64,000 nt of DNA. It comes from Whitmania pigra. Lineage: Eukaryota; Annelida; Clitellata; Hirudinida; Haemopidae. The notes under the pieces are model-generated. The model saw only the letters and a list, made by a program, of their open reading frames with translations. It searched no databases and was not told where the DNA came from. Position 1 is the first letter of the stretch. The number at the start of each line of letters is the position of its first letter. Both the position numbers and the translations under genes were made by a program. Location: positions 2,294,001-2,358,000 of the forward strand of contig JAJTWR010000431.1 in the NCBI GenBank assembly GCA_021613335.1. The letters are read 5' to 3'. This document shows positions 28,224 through 39,715 of the stretch, one piece after another.

Positions 28224-28743
28224 AGGAACGCCGGGGCCGAGACGAAGCACGCGTCCCAGGCCGCGTTGATTCAGGCTGCGTAGAGCTAAACCGTTTCGGG
28301 CCAAACCGAGTAGACCCAGAGCGTGTCGACCCAGGCCGTGACCCAGAGCGGGGCTTCGCGGCACCGGGCGGTTGGGTCGTCTTGGCTCGCGGAGCCGCAC
28401 GCGGCGGCACCGGCGACGGCGTTCCTTCATCGACGTTCATCGGCGCCGCCGAACCCACGCGGAAGCGGGAGCCTTGGGGCAGTGGCCGAAACAGGAGGGC
28501 CGTGCGTCCGAGCGAGCCCGCGATTTCCGCGCCGACTTCTGCCGCGAGCGACGAGGCGATGGCCTCGCGCTCTTCTCGGTCTCCGGCGATGCGGATTTTC
28601 ACGAGCTCGTGCGCCGTGAGCGCCGCCGACAGCGCGGAGGCGACTCGCGGCGTAGCGCCGGATTTTCCTACTTGGATGATGGCATGAACATGGTGACCGG
28701 CCGCACGCAGGAGCCGTCGGTCGCGCCCAGAAAGTGGAGACAT
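27988..28743 (-). CDS. yhbY: YhbY/CRS1-type RNA-binding protein with long basic tail
   Basis: A 251-residue protein. The first 97 residues form a complete CRM/YhbY domain (RRLLRAAGHHVHAIIQVGKSG, then LTAHELVKIRIAG), known to associate with pre-50S ribosomes. The remaining 150 residues are a Ser/Arg/Pro-rich tail, absent from typical YhbY proteins of about 97 residues. It contains imperfect GSTR/STRPGTR repeats and is antisense to the end of the ceramidase-like gene. The ATG overlaps the stop of the upstream multidomain gene (TGATG). Confidence 0.8.
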   Translation of the reverse strand: MSPLSGRDRRLLRAAGHHVHAIIQVGKSGATPRVASALSAALTAHELVKIRIAGDREEREAIASSLAAEVGAEIAGSLGRTALLFRPLPQGSRFRVGSAAPMNVDEGTPSPVPPRAAPRAKTTQPPGAAKPRSGSRPGSTRSGSTRFGPKRFSSTQPESTRPGTRASSRPRRSFSEDSSTSEVRSRPARPQPRRGLPPRSRSTAAPTRRPEFGQREKAPSTPGSRRSGPGPARRSRPLRGGGPPPRKPRSR

Positions 28744-31235
28744 CAGGTAATCCGACTCTTCGAAGAGGCCGCGTTCAAAATCTTCAAGTCGCGCTGCGCC
28801 TCCGCGTGTTTGGGTTCAAGAGCAAGGCAGCGCTGAAGCGCCGCTTTGGACGCGGCGACATCACCGCAGGCCTTCTGCGCTACGCTCATAAAGTAATTGA
28901 GCCAAGGAGATTCGGGGCTCATGGTCAGCGCCTTCTGGAGCGTATCTCGTGCCGGACGAGCAGCGCGGGCCATGTCCATGGTTCCTGAGAGCTGCGCGTA
29001 GGCGTGCCAGCCGAGATACTCGCCATTCTCCGGGTTGCCTTTCACTGCCTCGTCCAAGAGCGGAAGCGCTTCCTGAAACTTGCGCATCTTCACGAGCGTG
29101 GAGCCCTTTTGAAACAGCTCATCGCTCTTCAGGAGCGCCATGATGTCGACGCTCTCGCCGGTGGGATTCGCCTCCAGCTCCGAGAGGTAGGTGGCGCGTT
29201 CTGCGGGGCTAGAGAGCGTGCGCATCGCTTTGCCGATGATCGTGAAGATGTCGGAGCGAGCTTTGACCAACTCCGGCGCCGTGCCCGGCGGAACCGTGTC
29301 CGGGTGGAAGTGCTTTGCGAGCTTGAGGTACGCGATTTTGACCGCGCCCGTGGGTGCATCCTTCGCGACGCCGAGGATGTCGAAGTACGGCATTTTCTTG
29401 AGGCGGGTGAAGAGCTCCGCGAGCTTATCGGCCGTGTCCGGGATGGGTCCCCAAGAGATGTTCAAATGAGAGACGTCTTGTGCACCTGGCGGCTTCATCT
29501 GCACGCTGCTTTTACTCGCCGCCGACGGCGAAGCAACCTTCGAGACTGCCGACGCCTGCGACGGTACAACGGTGGTCGGCGAGGAAGCGCCTTGGGCGGG
29601 CATCGGTATGGCGGCGGTGCTTCGCGACGAAAACGGCGGAGGCGGTGGGACCGGAGACCTGTTCGGTGCCGGAATTTCCGACGGGCGTTTCGCCTGCGCC
29701 GGTTGTGGTGGCTGAACTCCCGCTGGTGGTGCTCCTACCGGCGGCGCTGAAGGGCCAGGAGATTTTTGCACCCCAACCTTCGGAGGCTCCGGCATCGGCG
29801 GACGGCGCGATGTCGAGCGGAGCCCCGGTGGATGGGCCGTATTCCCCTCGACTGGTGCTGTCGGAGCTTTCGTTTTGGAGGTTTGAAATTGAATCAACTT
29901 CAGCGGGAGGAGCATCCACAAACAGCGTGCGGCGACGTGCTCTTCTGCGGCGTCGAGAAGTTGTTCGACGGTCCGCACACCATCGCACAGGCTGTACACG
30001 CGCATTTCCTGCGAACCGAACTTGAGTTCGTCGAAGGGAACGACGCCTAGAGTCTGTGTTGGTGCGGAACTCCGATGCGGTGCGAGGAATTCGAGGCAGA
30101 TATCGACGGGCATCTCCCGCACTGCTTGAAGGTAGAACCCCCACTTGTTCTCGCTCGGCACGACAAGCGACGGTGGGGGTGCGCCGCGGGAGAACGCGTA
30201 GTTTCCCGTCCGTGCGCTGAACGCCTCAATGAGTAAGCTCTGCATGCGCTGGGCTAAACGCTCGAAGGCTTGGTTTGGTTGAGCGATGCCGAGCTGAAAT
30301 ATCGTGAAGAGGAGGTCGCCGCCGGATTGTTGCCGCGCGGCTTCGGCGCGCTGCAGTTGCTCGGTATTCAGCACCTGGTGTCGGAGCAGGACTTGCGCCG
30401 GAGCATCAAGGAAGGCCGAGGAGTCCACCGCTTCGAGCGAGCCGCGCTTGAAGTAGAAGGTGAGGGACTTCAAGGGCAGGGTGACGGTGAGTTTGGTCGT
30501 CGCGCCGGTGCGCGCACAGTCGACATACAGCTGCACCATGGAGGTTTCCGCAAGTTCACCGCTGCCCGCGTCGTTTGCCGCAAAAACCGAAGATGGAAAC
30601 GCCGATGCAGTCACGCCGTCGAGGCTCGCGTACTGGTGAAGACCGGGTTGCGATAGTCCGCTCGCTGCTCCGAAGATTCCAGAAGGAGCCCCGGGTTCCC
30701 GAGATGCAGAATTATAAGCAGGCGCTGGCGGTGGCGCATGCACTTCGCGTTGGGGCGGAGGCATCGGAGAGTTCGGAGGGTTCGTGAAGAGCTGTTCTCG
30801 CGGCCCCGGGTTGACCGGCGAAGTCACCGCCGGTGCGGGAACCGCGTCCGGGGATAGGGGCGGTGGAGGAGGAGCTTGGACGGACGGCTTTGGCGCAGTC
30901 TCGTGCTTGCGCACGAGTCGGATGGGGATCGGAGAGGGCTTCTTTGCCTCCGGCGCGGGCGGAGCGACTCCCGCCGAAACCGTCGAACTCGAACTCGGGG
31001 GATTCGGAGCCGGGGGCGGCGGTTCGATGACTGCGCCCCAAGTTTCTTTTGGAAATACTTGGCGGAGCTCGCCTAAGCCACCGGGATTCGTGAACTGCAT
31101 TCCGTCGGTGGAGGCGGTGACCGGGGATTTCAGAATTTTATTGGCGAAGAGCAATTCAATGCTTGCCGGAGAGAGCGGACCGAAGACCCTATTGGTCTTG
31201 TCCTTGACCCAGAGTTGCACAGTCGGCGCACTCAA
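28743..31235 (-). CDS. Multidomain GYF-like/PATAN/DnaJ/TPR protein
   Basis: About 830 residues. Residues 5-60 (LWVKDKTNRVFGPLSPASIELLF) look like a GYF_2-type domain. A Pro-rich linker follows, then a PATAN/DUF4388 region (about 225-445; AETSMVQLYVDCARTGATTK, FYFKRGSLEAVDSSA), another Pro-rich linker, and a J domain with an intact HPD (about 630-700; YFDILGVAKDAPTGAVK, HFHPDTVPPG). TPR-like repeats form the C-terminus. It is cytosolic and probably recruits Hsp70 to a signalling or motility complex; that role is inference. The TTG start at 31235 is uncertain; a GTG at 31220 is also possible. Confidence 0.8.
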   Translation of the reverse strand: MSAPTVQLWVKDKTNRVFGPLSPASIELLFANKILKSPVTASTDGMQFTNPGGLGELRQVFPKETWGAVIEPPPPAPNPPSSSSTVSAGVAPPAPEAKKPSPIPIRLVRKHETAPKPSVQAPPPPPLSPDAVPAPAVTSPVNPGPREQLFTNPPNSPMPPPQREVHAPPPAPAYNSASREPGAPSGIFGAASGLSQPGLHQYASLDGVTASAFPSSVFAANDAGSGELAETSMVQLYVDCARTGATTKLTVTLPLKSLTFYFKRGSLEAVDSSAFLDAPAQVLLRHQVLNTEQLQRAEAARQQSGGDLLFTIFQLGIAQPNQAFERLAQRMQSLLIEAFSARTGNYAFSRGAPPPSLVVPSENKWGFYLQAVREMPVDICLEFLAPHRSSAPTQTLGVVPFDELKFGSQEMRVYSLCDGVRTVEQLLDAAEEHVAARCLWMLLPLKLIQFQTSKTKAPTAPVEGNTAHPPGLRSTSRRPPMPEPPKVGVQKSPGPSAPPVGAPPAGVQPPQPAQAKRPSEIPAPNRSPVPPPPPFSSRSTAAIPMPAQGASSPTTVVPSQASAVSKVASPSAASKSSVQMKPPGAQDVSHLNISWGPIPDTADKLAELFTRLKKMPYFDILGVAKDAPTGAVKIAYLKLAKHFHPDTVPPGTAPELVKARSDIFTIIGKAMRTLSSPAERATYLSELEANPTGESVDIMALLKSDELFQKGSTLVKMRKFQEALPLLDEAVKGNPENGEYLGWHAYAQLSGTMDMARAARPARDTLQKALTMSPESPWLNYFMSVAQKACGDVAASKAALQRCLALEPKHAEAQRDLKILNAASSKSRIT

Positions 31236-31311
31236 GTGCGCACCACTGTCGTCAAAGTTGTCTCTGGTGCTATCCCGAAAGTGACGCGCATGTCCTCAGC
31301 CGTTGTGGATG

Positions 31312-31345
31312 CGTATAATCCTAGCACACTGTAACAACTACCTAC
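31312..31345 (-). promoter_or_regulatory. Possible promoter for the DnaJ/PATAN gene
   Basis: On the minus strand TATACG (31317-31312) lies within GGATTATACGC, with a TTGTTA-containing stretch upstream. Spacing to the best -35-like hexamer is not ideal. The 155-base gap 31236-31390 is AT-rich and otherwise empty. Confidence 0.25.
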
Positions 31346-31390
31346 GATTTTCTAGTCTAATTAGACCATTTCCACCGAATTCCACTGAAA

Positions 31391-32794
31391 TTACAGCACC
31401 AATTGCTCGTGGTGTTCCCCAAATACGCGGCGGAGTTCCCCGGAAATCTCCCCTAAGGTCGCCTCGGCTTTTACGGCCGCAAAAATGTGCGGGATGAGGT
31501 TTTCATCATTCGTCTGTGCAGCGCGGGCGAGCGCGGTGAGTGTCCGGCGCACCTCGTCGTTGGAGCGGGAAGCGCGTAACTCCGCGAGCCGCTGTCGTTG
31601 CTCGGCCTCAATCGCCGGGTCCACCTTGAGGAGTCCCGTCGGCGGGGCTTCCTTCTCTGTGAAGCGGTTGACGCCGACGACCACTTGCTCGCCGTCTTCT
31701 TGTGCGCGCTGCGCGCGGTAGGCCGCGTCTTGAACTTCCTGCTGCGGGTAGCCCTGCTCAATCGCGGCGATCATCCCCCCGAGGTCGTCGATGCGGCTGA
31801 TGTACTGCTGCGCGCGCTCTTCGAGTTGATCGGTGAGCTGCTCCACGTGGTAGCTGCCGCCGAGCGGGTCGATGCAATCTCCGACCGATGTCTCGTACGC
31901 GATGAGCTGCTGGGTGCGCAGGGCGAGCTTCGCGGAACTCGTAGAGGGGAGCGCCAAGGCCTCGTCCCAGCTATTCGTGTGGAGCGACTGCGTTCCGCCG
32001 AGTACCGAGGCCAGCGCCTGCAGAGCCACCCGCACCACGTTGTTCATCGGTTGCTGGGCGGTGAGCGCCGAGCCTGCGGTCTGGGAGTGGAAGCGGAGCA
32101 TCATCGAGCGCGGGTCCTTCGCGTGGAAGCGCTCTTTCATGATGCGGGCCCACAGCCGCCGCGCGGCGCGGAACTTCGCGATCTCTTCGAAGAAGTCGTT
32201 GTGGACGTTGAAGAAGAAGCTCAGCCGACCGGCAAACGCGTCGACTTCGAGGCCAGCGCTGCGGGCGGCCTCCACGTAGGCGATACCGTTCGCGAGGGTG
32301 AAGCCGATTTCCTGTGCCGCCGTCGAGCCAGCTTCCCGTATGTGGTAGCCGGAGATGGAAATCGGATTCCACTTCGGCATCGACTTCGCGGTGAAGGCGA
32401 AGAGGTCGGTGATGAGTCGCAGGGAAGGCTTTGGCGGGTAGATGTACGTTCCCCGCGCGATGTACTCCTTCAAGATGTCGTTCTGGACAGTCCCCTGAAG
32501 GTCCGCGAGCGGGACTCCCTCGGACTCGGCAACCGAGCCATAGAGAGCGATGAGCGTCGTCGCGGTGGAGTTAATCGTCATCGAGGTGGAGACGGTCGCG
32601 AGCGGTAGCTTGTCGAGCAGCACCTTCATGTCGCGGATGGAACAAATCGACACGCCCACCCGGCCGACTTCGCCGAGCGCTCGCGGGTCGTCCGCGTCGA
32701 GGCCCATCTGGGTCGGCAAGTCGAAGGCGACCGACAAGCCGGTTTGCCCGGCAGCGAGCAGCTCCTTGTAGCGCTCGTTCGAGGCGCGAGCACC

Positions 32795-32825
<31 letters not shown>

Positions 32826-33052
32826 AAGCGGCCCCGGTACATGGTCGGCTGCACGCCGCGGGTGAATGGGTAATCGCCCGGAAGTCCTAAGCGCTCGGAC
32901 TCCTCCGACGCGCTCTCGCTGCGCGGAAGCGCCAGCGGTGGGCGCTCAATGCCACTCGACGTGGTGAAGGTGGTCTTGCGCTCCTTCGCTTTCGCTCGGG
33001 CGCTTTCGTATTTTTTTTGCCAACGGTCCCGTTGATCTTTGAGCTCGCTCAA
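31391..33052 (-). CDS. Acyl-CoA mutase large subunit (methylmalonyl-CoA mutase type)
   Basis: Adenosylcobalamin-dependent carbon-skeleton mutase, catalytic TIM-barrel part only. The 553-residue protein includes [68 protein letters not shown] and [14 protein letters not shown], all hallmarks of the alpha chain. It lacks the C-terminal B12-binding domain, as in two-subunit enzymes, and the small subunit is not in the window. Methylmalonyl-CoA is the likely substrate, but isobutyryl- or ethylmalonyl-CoA relatives cannot be excluded. The start is a TTG, fixed by a perfect AGGAGG seven bases upstream. Confidence 0.93.
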
Positions 33053-33059
33053 GGCATTC

Positions 33060-33065
33060 CCTCCT
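33060..33065 (-). promoter_or_regulatory. Ribosome binding site deciding the mutase TTG start
   Basis: A full AGGAGG on the minus strand, seven bases before TTG at 33052. No ATG or GTG lies at a suitable distance, so translation must start at TTG. Confidence 0.8.
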
Positions 33066-33118
33066 AGGTTCTGCAGGGGGGATGCTAGTCCGAGAGCCGG
33101 GTCGGAACAACGACCACG

Positions 33119-36413
<3,295 letters not shown>

Positions 36414-36498
36414 CGTGTATCTCCGCCTGCAACCGTCGCCACAGCGAGGCGACTCAGCTTGGCACCTCGCCTACCGAGGCACTGCTCCTACGAAATAG

Positions 36499-37146
36499 CT
36501 AACGACCGTGCGCGGTGAAGTCTTGCACTTCGGTATCCTTCGGCACATCCAGCACGAAGCGCTGGGGCTTTAACCCCTTGTTCACCGACAGGCCGGTGAG
36601 CCGCAGCGTATTCCTGCTGCCGTCGTTCCCGACGACAGTGCTCTCGCGGACCGCGCCGGTCGCTTCGTCGATGTCGAGGAGGAGTTCGGCAAACTGCTTT
36701 GCCTTCGGCACGAGCCGGAGCTGTTCCACCCCGGGGGAGACTTTCGGCAGCGGGAACACGTCGAAGTCCCGGGCGAGGGAGCCTTTCCCCATGAGGAAAC
36801 TGAGCGACGCCGCGAGCGGGCTTTCGCCGATGGCGCTCTTGGTGAGGAGCTTCGCCTCCGGGTCGTACATGAGCGCAGTCTCCTGCAGGAGCAGGAAGGT
36901 GCGCGGCGACGGGGCTGCGTAGTCCCAGCGCAGTCGCCCCGGGCGCAGAAAGGCGATGGTCCCGGTGGAGGTTTGGGGCTTCGTGAGGAGCGGCGAGGAG
37001 TAGAGCTGCTCGAAGCTCGCGGTGAAGTCGCGGACGCGATCGTAAAACCGTTGGACCTTCTCCACGGCCGTGTTGGTCGGTGGTTTTTTTGGCTCAACCT
37101 TCGCGTTTCCCAGCACGAGGGCGGCGAGGACGATGGTGTTCAGCAT
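36499..37146 (-). CDS. lolA: Outer-membrane lipoprotein carrier protein LolA
   Basis: Periplasmic chaperone moving lipoproteins from the Lol ABC exporter to the outer membrane. A 215-residue protein with a short signal peptide (LNTIVLAALVLGNA) and the LolA core: VEKVQRFYDRVRDFTASFEQ, TSTGTIAFLRPGRLRWDY and FLMGKGSL. The start ATG at 37146 has AAGGAG six bases upstream, which rules out a 70-residue longer reading that would sit inside the methyltransferase gene. It overlaps that gene by seven bases. The many lipoproteins in the window fit its function. Confidence 0.9.
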   Translation of the reverse strand: MLNTIVLAALVLGNAKVEPKKPPTNTAVEKVQRFYDRVRDFTASFEQLYSSPLLTKPQTSTGTIAFLRPGRLRWDYAAPSPRTFLLLQETALMYDPEAKLLTKSAIGESPLAASLSFLMGKGSLARDFDVFPLPKVSPGVEQLRLVPKAKQFAELLLDIDEATGAVRESTVVGNDGSRNTLRLTGLSVNKGLKPQRFVLDVPKDTEVQDFTAHGR

Positions 37147-37790
37147 TCGGTACTCCTTTGGGCGGCGCGCCGGAGTCGGCGGTGTTGTTTGACGGAGAGC
37201 GCTTCGAAGCGCTCCTGAAGTTGGGCGCGCGACGCACTGTCGAGGTCGCCGTGCGCGCCCAGGTGTTCGAGGCGCCAGGCGACCGCGTGGGTGAGCGTCG
37301 CCGCAGCGGCGGCACTCACGTTCAGCGACTGCGCGAAGCCCTGCAGCGGAATCCAAAAGGTGCCATCGCAGCGGGAGAGCGATTCGGGTGTAACGCCGAA
37401 GCGTTCATTGCCGAAGACGAGTGCCAGCGGCGCATCGAAGCGCAAACGGAAGAGGCTCTCTGCGCCCTCGCCGGTGGCCGTCGCGAGGATGCGGTAACCG
37501 CGCGCGTGGAGCGCGGCGGCGCAGGTGGGGAAGTCGTCATAGCGGGCGACGTCGAGCCACTTGTGGCAGCCCTGGGTCACTTTGCGATTTGGCGAAAAAC
37601 CGAGCTTCGGGTGCCGAATGACGTGCACGTCTTGAATGCCGAAGGCCTCGCAGCTTCGCAGCACCGCCGCCATGTTGAACGGGTCTTCAAGGCTCTCCAG
37701 CACCACAGTGATGTTGCGGGTCCGCTGCGAGAGCACTTGGTCGATGCGGTTTTTTCGCGCTTCGAGGATGAAGTCAGCGTCGCGCGCCAT
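37140..37790 (-). CDS. SpoU/TrmH-family RNA 2'-O-methyltransferase
   Basis: A 216-residue SPOUT-fold enzyme. It shows motif 1 LEDPFNMAAVLRSCEAFGI, motif 2 LALVFGNERFGV and motif 3 IPLQGFAQSLNVSAAAAATLTHA, the full set for TrmH-type 2'-O-ribose methyltransferases. The N-terminal DQVLSQRTRNITVVLE resembles tRNA Gm18 enzymes (TrmH). The target is probably tRNA but is not proven. It overlaps obg by 17 bases upstream and lolA by seven downstream. Confidence 0.9.
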   Translation of the reverse strand: MARDADFILEARKNRIDQVLSQRTRNITVVLESLEDPFNMAAVLRSCEAFGIQDVHVIRHPKLGFSPNRKVTQGCHKWLDVARYDDFPTCAAALHARGYRILATATGEGAESLFRLRFDAPLALVFGNERFGVTPESLSRCDGTFWIPLQGFAQSLNVSAAAAATLTHAVAWRLEHLGAHGDLDSASRAQLQERFEALSVKQHRRLRRAAQRSTEC

Positions 37791-38937
37791 GGGTGGCCTT
37801 GCGGGTGGGCTTCTTGGCTTTGGAACTGCGTGTAGCTTTGAGGCTGCGGTTAGCTTTGGGAGTTTTTTGGGACACGCGCTTCGCCGTCGTGCCGAGTGTT
37901 GGAGTGGCGGGCTTCTTGGCAGTGCGACGGCGCACCACCGGTGCAGGCGGCGAGAAGAGCTGTTCAGCGCAGGCGTCGAGCAGTTCGTCGAGCCCTTTGC
38001 CGGTCGCGACCGACAGCGGGAAGAGCCGTCGGCGTCGGCGCTTCAACGCGCGCTCGAGCTTCGGCAGCGACTCGCGGGCGTAGGGGAGGTCGAGCTTGTT
38101 CGCGGCGACGAGCTGCGGCTTGTCGGCGAGCGCCGGGCTGTAGCGGGTGAGCTCTTGGCGGAGGGCGAGGTAGTCGGCGAACGGGTCCCGGGTCTCGTCG
38201 CTCGCATCGAGCAGAATCACCAGCACCCGGCAGCGCTCGATGTGCTTCAAGAATCGGTGGCCGAGACCGCGCCCTTCGCTCGCACCTTCGATGAGGCCCG
38301 GCAGGTCGGCGACCACGAACGAGCGGCGGTCCTTGTAGGAGACCACGCCGAGCTGCGGCGCCAAAGTGGTGAACGGGTAGTCGGCGATTTTCGGGCGAGC
38401 CGCAGAGATGCGCGCGACGAAGCTCGACTTCCCGGCGTTGGGAAAGCCGACGAGGCCCACGTCGGCGAGGAGCTTCAACTCCAGGCGCAGGTGCCGCTGC
38501 ACGCCTTTGGTCCCCGGCTGCGCGAAGCGCGGCGCTTGGCGGGTGGAGGTGGCAAAGTTCATGTTGCCAAGGCCGCCGCGTCCACCGGGAGCGCCGACCC
38601 AGCGCTCGCCAGTTCGCACCAAATCGGCGAGCTTTTCGTCTCCTTCGAAGATGACGGTGCCGACGGGCACTCTCAGGACGAGGTCGTCGGCGGCGCGACC
38701 GTTGCAGTCGCTGCCGAGGCCGCCTTGGCCGTTGCGCGCCTCGTGCTTTGGGCGATAGTGAAAGTCGAGCAGGGTGGTGAGGCCATGGTCGGCCTCGAAG
38801 ATGACCGAGCCGCCGTTGCCGCCGTCACCGCCGCAGGGTCCGCCCTTTTCTTGGAACTTCTCTCGGCGAAAGGCAACCGCACCCGGACCACCGTCGCCGG
38901 AGCGGATATCGACCTGCACTTGATCGATGAAGCGCAA
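37774..38937 (-). CDS. obg: GTPase Obg (CgtA)
   Basis: Ribosome-assembly GTPase that binds the 50S subunit and links growth to nucleotide state. A 387-residue protein: the glycine-rich Obg fold (GDGGPGAVAFRREKFQEKGG through GGRGGLGNMNFATS), then the G domain (GFPNAGKSSFVARI, DLPGLIEGASEGRGLG, NKLDL). The C-terminal 50 residues are Lys/Arg/Thr-rich and low-complexity in place of the usual OCT domain. It directly follows rpmA by 21 bases in the classic rplU-rpmA-obg order. Confidence 0.96.
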   Translation of the reverse strand: MRFIDQVQVDIRSGDGGPGAVAFRREKFQEKGGPCGGDGGNGGSVIFEADHGLTTLLDFHYRPKHEARNGQGGLGSDCNGRAADDLVLRVPVGTVIFEGDEKLADLVRTGERWVGAPGGRGGLGNMNFATSTRQAPRFAQPGTKGVQRHLRLELKLLADVGLVGFPNAGKSSFVARISAARPKIADYPFTTLAPQLGVVSYKDRRSFVVADLPGLIEGASEGRGLGHRFLKHIERCRVLVILLDASDETRDPFADYLALRQELTRYSPALADKPQLVAANKLDLPYARESLPKLERALKRRRRRLFPLSVATGKGLDELLDACAEQLFSPPAPVVRRRTAKKPATPTLGTTAKRVSQKTPKANRSLKATRSSKAKKPTRKATHGARR

Positions 38938-38958
38938 TTCGTCGCCGGTCTACTGGCG

Positions 38959-39219
38959 TCAGCTCGGAAGCGGATACACCGACACCCGCTTGCGAGTCTT
39001 GCCGAGGCGCTCGTATTTCACGATGCCGTCGACGACCGAGTAGAGGGTGAAGTCGCGTCCAGTCTTCACGTTGATGCCAGGGTGAATCTTGGTGCCGACT
39101 TGCCGATAGAGGATGGAACCGGCGGTCACGGTTTGGCCGGAGTGCGCCTTCGCTCCCCGAAATTTCGGGTTGGAGTCGCGACCGTTCCGAGAGCTTCCCT
39201 GTCCTTTTTTATGAGCCAT
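38959..39219 (-). CDS. rpmA: Ribosomal protein bL27
   Basis: An 86-residue protein beginning [18 protein letters not shown], the conserved N-terminus that reaches the peptidyl transferase centre. It continues with [17 protein letters not shown] and [14 protein letters not shown]. There is no extra N-terminal cleavage extension as in Firmicutes. Eight intergenic bases separate it from rplU. Confidence 0.98.
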   Translation of the reverse strand: MAHKKGQGSSRNGRDSNPKFRGAKAHSGQTVTAGSILYRQVGTKIHPGINVKTGRDFTLYSVVDGIVKYERLGKTRKRVSVYPLPS

Positions 39220-39228
39220 GTTCCTTGG

Positions 39229-39552
39229 TTATCCTTGGCCCAGCGAGGTGATCCGAACTTCGGTGAATTCTTGGCGGTGGCCACGGCGTCGCGTCCAGCC
39301 CTCTTTCTCTTTGCGGAAGTGGAGGACCTTCGGAGCCTTGGCTTGGCGGAGAATCTGCCCTTTGACCGTTGCCCCGGCGATGAGCGGCGTGCCGACTTTG
39401 GCTGCGCCTTTGCCGCCGAGCATCAGGACCTCGGCAAATTGGACTTCATCGCCCTTTTCGCCGGAGAGTTTCTCGATGCGCACGAGGTCGCCCTCGGCGA
39501 CGCGGTATTGTTTCCCACCAGTGCGGATAACTGCGTAAGCTTGTGATTCCAT
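39229..39552 (-). CDS. rplU: Ribosomal protein bL21
   Basis: A 107-residue protein with [24 protein letters not shown] and the C-terminal [25 protein letters not shown] pattern (read as [12 protein letters not shown]). It is the first gene of the L21-L27-Obg cluster. No clear ribosome site precedes the ATG; a TATAAT hexamer directly abuts it. Confidence 0.97.
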   Translation of the reverse strand: MESQAYAVIRTGGKQYRVAEGDLVRIEKLSGEKGDEVQFAEVLMLGGKGAAKVGTPLIAGATVKGQILRQAKAPKVLHFRKEKEGWTRRRGHRQEFTEVRITSLGQG

Positions 39553-39673
39553 AATTATAGTCGACGTCCGTCGCCTCTTGCAGGTGTAGCGTACGCGCCG
39601 CGGCGGCCAGCGCGAGAATAAGAGGGCTGACCTTTATGCTATGGTCTTGCCATGCGTCAAGCGTGGGGAACAG

Positions 39674-39697
39674 CTACCCGAGAGTTTTTCTCGGTAG
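39674..39697 (+). promoter_or_regulatory. Stem-loop in the leader of the HD-GYP gene
   Basis: CTACCCGAG and CTCGGTAG pair over eight positions with one bulged C and a T-rich loop, ending 18 bases before the GTG start at 39716. No known riboswitch consensus, including the c-di-GMP types, is visible around it. Confidence 0.3.
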
Positions 39698-39715
39698 GGC
39701 TCTGGGGACACGATT

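Noticed and set aside
36499..37356. Long N-terminal extension of LolA
   Set aside because: The extra 70 residues lie inside the methyltransferase gene, and a good AAGGAG site marks the internal ATG at 37146 before a signal peptide.
39554..39559. TATAAT hexamer directly before the rplU start codon
   Set aside because: Used as a -10 box it would start the transcript inside codon 2-3 of rplU, leaving no ATG. The conserved L21 N-terminus argues against a later start, so it is probably chance.
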